A DNA stretch of 8,696 bases. It comes from Psychrilyobacter sp. (GTDB taxonomy: Bacteria > Fusobacteriota > Fusobacteriia > Fusobacteriales > Fusobacteriaceae). Both the position numbers and the translations under genes were made by a program. Numbering within the stretch: position 1 is the stretch's first letter; each line of letters starts with the position of its first letter. Location: positions 1-8,696 of the forward strand of contig JAGLEA010000232.1 of NCBI GenBank assembly GCA_023145315.1, given 5' to 3'. This document shows, one piece after another, positions 6,183 through 8,696 of this stretch. The notes under the pieces were generated by a model, which had not been told where the DNA came from, made no database searches, and saw only the letters and a program-made list of their open reading frames with translations.

Positions 6183-7142
6183 ATGAGGGATAGAGTTTTA
6201 GCAAATAAAAAAAAGTTAATTATATTAGGAGTTATTTTATTCCTTTGTTTTTCTGGGATTATAGGTCTTGTCTATGAACATACATTTAAATATTTTTATG
6301 TAGTCACTAGTAGAGAGTATTTAGATAGCTCAATAGAAAAAAGTACAAATATTTTCCTGACATTATCTGCAACTAAAGCTTTTACGGCTGTAATTGAAGG
6401 GAGTGAGATAGGAATAAATGCTGTTGGGAATTTTTCTATTCAAGTAGGAGATATTGTGCAATCACTCTATGATACTATCGACATAATGTGGAAAGTTTCC
6501 TTTCTAGGAGTTGTATCACTTTCTGTGCAAAAAATATTTTTAGAATACTTTCCAGCTATACTACTAAGTTATATGGTTGGATTATCAGTACTACTTTATA
6601 CTCCATCATTATTTTTTGAAAACTATATAACTTCTATCATGAAAAAAACTTCTAAATTTTTAATAATATTATTTTCTAGTGTTTACTTTATCTTGCCCTT
6701 AAATATTTATATGGCATCTAAAACATCAGAATATTTAAATACTAAATATAGAGATCCATCATTAATAAAATTACAAATCGAAACTGATAAACTATCTAAT
6801 ATTTCTAAGGAGTTGAGTGAACTAAACAAATCAACTGGAAAAATATCTGAATCCACTCCTACTAAATGGTATGACCTAAGTGGAAAAATATCAAAAAGTA
6901 TAGATAGTTATAGTAATGAAATAGAGGTAGTTTTTACTAACTTAAAAAAAATTCAGGTAGAGCTCAAGGAGATTACCTCAGAAGTATTAAAAGTATCTGT
7001 TTCTATAATAACTATATATATTACAAATGCTATATTACTACCATTTATATTTTTAGGACTATCATATTTGTTTATTAAAGTTGTATTTGCAGATAATATT
7101 AATATTATAATTAAGAAGAAAAAAAATGAAGAAATAGAATAA
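6183..7142 (+). CDS. Multi-pass membrane protein of unknown function (319 aa)
   Basis: I cannot assign a function. Hydrophobic segments lie at about 11-31, 103-119, 122-146, 157-178 and 270-300. The positive N-terminus (KKK at 9-11) and the lysine-rich tail (KKKK at 311-314) suggest cytoplasmic ends, although five segments would put the ends on opposite sides, so one segment may not span. A polar stretch at 32-102 contains SATKAFTAVIEG (62-73) and VGDIVQSLYDTID (88-100). I loosely recall a similar arrangement (AVI..., then GDI...P..D..., then a QK-x-L helix) in uncharacterised proteobacterial membrane proteins; this is unverified. A second polar region (195-265) has heptad-like repeats (LSNISKELSELNKS, LKKIQVELKEITSEVLK) and is probably coiled coil. 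There are no recognisable transporter, enzyme or nucleotide-binding motifs. It has its own promoter and terminator, so it is an independent unit. Confidence 0.85.
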   Translation: MRDRVLANKKKLIILGVILFLCFSGIIGLVYEHTFKYFYVVTSREYLDSSIEKSTNIFLTLSATKAFTAVIEGSEIGINAVGNFSIQVGDIVQSLYDTIDIMWKVSFLGVVSLSVQKIFLEYFPAILLSYMVGLSVLLYTPSLFFENYITSIMKKTSKFLIILFSSVYFILPLNIYMASKTSEYLNTKYRDPSLIKLQIETDKLSNISKELSELNKSTGKISESTPTKWYDLSGKISKSIDSYSNEIEVVFTNLKKIQVELKEITSEVLKVSVSIITIYITNAILLPFIFLGLSYLFIKVVFADNINIIIKKKKNEEIE

Positions 7143-7152
7143 ATAACTTTTA

Positions 7153-7180
7153 GCCATAGGAATTTCCTATGGCCTTTTTT
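7153..7180 (+). terminator. Intrinsic terminator after the membrane protein gene
   Basis: An eight-pair GC-containing stem, GCCATAGG (7153-7160) with CCTATGGC (7166-7173), closes a five-base loop AATTT. One C and six T follow (7174-7180). It begins ten bases after the stop codon. Confidence 0.92.
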
Positions 7181-7188
7181 GTGAAACA

Positions 7189-7197
7189 TGATATAAT
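7189..7197 (+). promoter_or_regulatory. Probable extended -10 promoter for walJ
   Basis: TGATATAAT is a consensus extended -10 (TGnTATAAT). The -35 position would fall in the upstream terminator stem and shows no consensus, which is tolerated by extended -10 promoters. An alternative is TTGTGA (7179-7184), a 16-base spacer and TATAAT (7201-7206). A third TATAAT at 7219-7224 is too close to the start codon to be used. The stretch is a TAA/ATA-rich simple sequence, so the exact element is uncertain. Confidence 0.55.
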
Positions 7198-7224
7198 AAT
7201 TATAATAAAAAATAATAATATAAT

Positions 7225-7230
7225 GAGAGG
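7225..7230 (+). promoter_or_regulatory. Ribosome binding site deciding the walJ start
   Basis: GAGAGG touches the ATG at 7231 with no spacing but lies six bases before the ATG at 7237. The second ATG is therefore the better start. Confidence 0.65.
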
Positions 7231-7236
7231 ATGAGT

Positions 7237-8016
7237 ATGAAAGTTTCAATATTGGGTAGTGGGAGTTCTGGGAATTCTATATTTGTAGAAGTTAATAAAG
7301 TAAAGATTTTAATAGATGCTGGATTTAGTGGAAAGAAGATAAAAGAAAAATTAGAAGTGATAGGTGAAGATATTAATAATATTAATGCTCTCCTAATCAC
7401 TCATGAACATGGAGATCATACACTAGGAGCAGGAATAATCTCTAGAAAACATAATATCCCTATGTATATTACAGAGGAAAGCTATAATGCTTGTAGTCAT
7501 AAATTAGGAAAGGTTGAACCTTCTAAACTTAATTTTTTAGAGGATAAATTTTATTTAGAAGATGTATTAATAACTCCTTTTGATGTGATGCATGATGCTG
7601 TTAGAACAGTTGGATTTTCTGTGGAATACAAAGATAAAAAACTAACTTTAGCCACTGATATTGGGCATATTACAAACCTTGTAAAAGAGCAATTTAAAGG
7701 CTCTCAAATAGCTATAATAGAGTGTAACTATGACTATGATATGCTTATGAATTGTGAGTATCCATGGGATTTAAAAAATCGGGTAAAGAGTAGAAATGGT
7801 CATCTCTGTAATGATGATACAGCTAAATTTTTAACAGAATTATATCATGAAAATTTAGAGAAAGTATATCTAGTTCATGTAAGTAAGGATAGTAATTGCT
7901 ATAACTTAGCCTATAATACTGTGGAATTTGAGTTGATAAAAAATGATATAAATATTGATTTAGAAATAGTTCGACAAAATACTGTGACACCTATATATAG
8001 TTTAAAAAAAGTTTAG
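7237..8016 (+). CDS. walJ: WalJ/YycJ family metallo-beta-lactamase-fold hydrolase
   Basis: This 259-residue protein has the metallo-beta-lactamase fold used by nucleases of the WalJ/YycJ/VicX group. YycJ has been implicated in mismatch repair in Bacillus, probably as a DNA exonuclease. The first strand carries GSGSSGNS (7-14), the family's hallmark N-terminus. Metal ligands are THEHGDH (55-61: H56, H58, D60, H61), H119 in VMHDA, D141 in ATDIGH, and probably H214 in LVHVSKDSN. RNGHLCNDD (about 186-194) matches the RxGHLSN segment of the family. The start is ATG 7237, because the ribosome site spacing suits it and homologues begin with MKxSxLGSG; ATG 7231 would add MS. In firmicutes the gene sits with walRK, but here no two-component system is visible and its partner is a glycosylase-like gene 18 bases downstream. 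The exact nuclease activity is inferred from the family. Confidence 0.9.
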   Translation: MKVSILGSGSSGNSIFVEVNKVKILIDAGFSGKKIKEKLEVIGEDINNINALLITHEHGDHTLGAGIISRKHNIPMYITEESYNACSHKLGKVEPSKLNFLEDKFYLEDVLITPFDVMHDAVRTVGFSVEYKDKKLTLATDIGHITNLVKEQFKGSQIAIIECNYDYDMLMNCEYPWDLKNRVKSRNGHLCNDDTAKFLTELYHENLEKVYLVHVSKDSNCYNLAYNTVEFELIKNDINIDLEIVRQNTVTPIYSLKKV

Positions 8017-8034
8017 TCTTAGGAGGCTTAAAAT

Positions 8035-8610
8035 ATGAATATAAGTAATTTATGGGATGAATTAAATTTTGAGATTAATTCATGTAAAATTTTTAAACAA
8101 GAAGATAAAGATTCAAAAATCCTTCTAGGTGGTGGAAATAGAAAAGCTAAGTTGTTATTTATTGGTGATGATCCTAATTTATTTGAAGACGAAAACTTGC
8201 GTGTAGGAAAAAATACTAGTGGTACTTTTTTTAAAAATCTTTATGATCTTGTTGATCTTTCTACAGACACTTTTTTTATGACTAATATAGTAAAGTGTAA
8301 TCTTAAATTAAAAGATTTATCTAATGAGGAAAAAGAAAAATATTCAGAAATTTTGGACATGCAGATAGCACTTCTAAATCCTGAAATTATAGTTACTATG
8401 GGGCAGGAAGCAACTAGATTCTTAATGAGAGACAACTCCCTTAAAATTAATGATATTAGGGGTAAAACATTTAATTGGGACGGAGGAATAAAAATAATTC
8501 CTTTATATGATCCTAATTTTTTAATGAGAAGCCACGATAAGAAAAAAGGTAGTCCGAAATGGCTTACTTGGAAGGATATGGAAGCTATTAAAAATTTAAC
8601 TGACATGTAA
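8035..8610 (+). CDS. Divergent uracil-DNA glycosylase superfamily protein
   Basis: The 191-residue chain follows the layout of family-4 (iron-sulfur) uracil-DNA glycosylases. It has an N-terminal GGGNRKAKLLFIGDDPN segment, GxFFKNLYDLV, the FMTNIVKC strand (81-88), EILDMQIALLNPEIIVTMGQEATRFLM (105-131), IRGKTF (141-146) and PLYDPNFLMR (156-165). Key positions differ from the classical family. The GEAPG motif 1 reads GDDPN (44-48), and the HPAxLLR motif 2 reads DPNFLMR, with aspartate (D159) instead of histidine. Only two candidate cluster cysteines remain, C17 and C88, where family 4 has four, so an iron-sulfur cluster is doubtful. It may be a variant glycosylase with another specificity or a non-catalytic relative. 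ATG 8035 has a perfect AGGAGG (8021-8026). It follows walJ by 18 bases, so the two form a probable DNA-repair operon. The superfamily call is confident; uracil excision is not. Confidence 0.82.
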   Translation: MNISNLWDELNFEINSCKIFKQEDKDSKILLGGGNRKAKLLFIGDDPNLFEDENLRVGKNTSGTFFKNLYDLVDLSTDTFFMTNIVKCNLKLKDLSNEEKEKYSEILDMQIALLNPEIIVTMGQEATRFLMRDNSLKINDIRGKTFNWDGGIKIIPLYDPNFLMRSHDKKKGSPKWLTWKDMEAIKNLTDM

Positions 8611-8612
8611 TA

Positions 8613-8641
8613 AAAAAACGCGAATTTTATTCGCGTTTTTT
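8613..8641. terminator. Symmetric, probably bidirectional terminator
   Basis: Stem ACGCGAA (8618-8624) pairs with TTCGCGT (8630-8636) around the loop TTTTA. The flanking A run (8613-8617) and T run (8637-8641) extend the pairing. Because A and T tracts flank both sides, it can end transcripts from the forward glycosylase gene and from the convergent reverse-strand gene that stops at 8642. Confidence 0.9.
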
Positions 8642-8695
8642 CTATTTATTAGAGTCAATCTCTTCTAACTTATTTTTTACAGTTTCTAAAAACCA
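8642..8695 (-). CDS. C-terminal tail of a convergent gene (rest outside window)
   Basis: On the reverse strand one frame is open from the window edge and ends in TAG (complement of 8642-8644). It encodes the last 17 residues, WFLETVKNKLEEIDSNK, an amphipathic lysine- and glutamate-rich tail. The stop directly abuts the bidirectional terminator, as expected for a gene end. The fragment is too short to identify the product; another reading by chance is possible. Confidence 0.55.
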   Translation of the reverse strand, partial: WFLETVKNKLEEIDSNK

Positions 8696-8696
8696 A

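Noticed and set aside
7192..7224. Three TATAAT copies as a tandem repeat element
   Set aside because: They lie in a simple TAA/ATA-rich stretch; irregular spacing and A/T bias explain them without a designed repeat.
6953..7249. Reverse-strand 98-aa open frame spanning the end of the membrane protein gene and the walJ promoter
   Set aside because: It covers a terminator hairpin and an A/T-rich promoter stretch, and its translation is dominated by I, F, Y and S from A/T-rich DNA. It has no family motif.
8241..8606. Reverse-strand 121-aa open frame opposite the glycosylase-like gene
   Set aside because: It lies wholly inside a well-supported forward gene, and its translation is low-complexity and without motifs. 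It is an antisense shadow.
1..8696. CRISPR arrays, tRNA genes, insertion sequences or phage modules
   Set aside because: No regularly spaced repeats, cloverleaf-like segments, transposase motifs or terminal inverted repeats were seen by eye on either strand.

Overview
The window looks like chromosomal DNA of a fusobacterium, or a close relative. This is an inference from very low GC, heavy use of AGA and A/T-ending codons, strong GGAGG-type ribosome sites, protein style, and the order rnc / radical SAM / rng / coaD / radA / disA. No rRNA or marker gene is present to confirm it. I see no CRISPR array, tRNA, insertion sequence or phage gene.

Region 1 (1-5780) is one tightly packed forward operon. 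It begins inside rnc (RNase III) and continues with a GNAT-less Elp3-like radical SAM protein, rng (RNase G), coaD (phosphopantetheine adenylyltransferase), radA (recombination ATPase) and disA (c-di-AMP synthase). Most junctions overlap or are separated by one base, and only coaD-radA has a 46-base gap. A strong two-tier hairpin with a T run closes the operon at 5729-5780. The themes are RNA processing (rnc, rng, possibly tRNA modification), coenzyme A synthesis, and DNA repair coupled to c-di-AMP signalling (radA-disA).

Region 2 (5781-7180) holds two unrecognised genes, each with its own near-consensus sigma-70-type promoter. The first encodes a 68-residue protein; its -10 lies inside a perfect 9-bp inverted repeat. 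The second encodes a 319-residue membrane protein with about five hydrophobic segments and a polar, coiled-coil-like loop; a short dyad sits at its predicted transcript start. A hairpin terminator follows at 7153-7180. This is the least explained part of the window.

Region 3 (7181-8641) is a two-gene repair-flavoured operon. It contains walJ/yycJ (metallo-beta-lactamase-fold nuclease family) and a protein of the uracil-DNA glycosylase superfamily whose usual family-4 motifs and iron-sulfur cysteines are largely altered. A symmetric terminator (8613-8641) separates it from the tail of a convergent reverse-strand gene that runs off the window.

The large blocks are ordinary housekeeping genes. 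The candidates for something undescribed are the 68-aa/319-aa pair with their promoter dyads and the divergent glycosylase-like protein. I did not find convincing evidence for a complete new multi-gene system.
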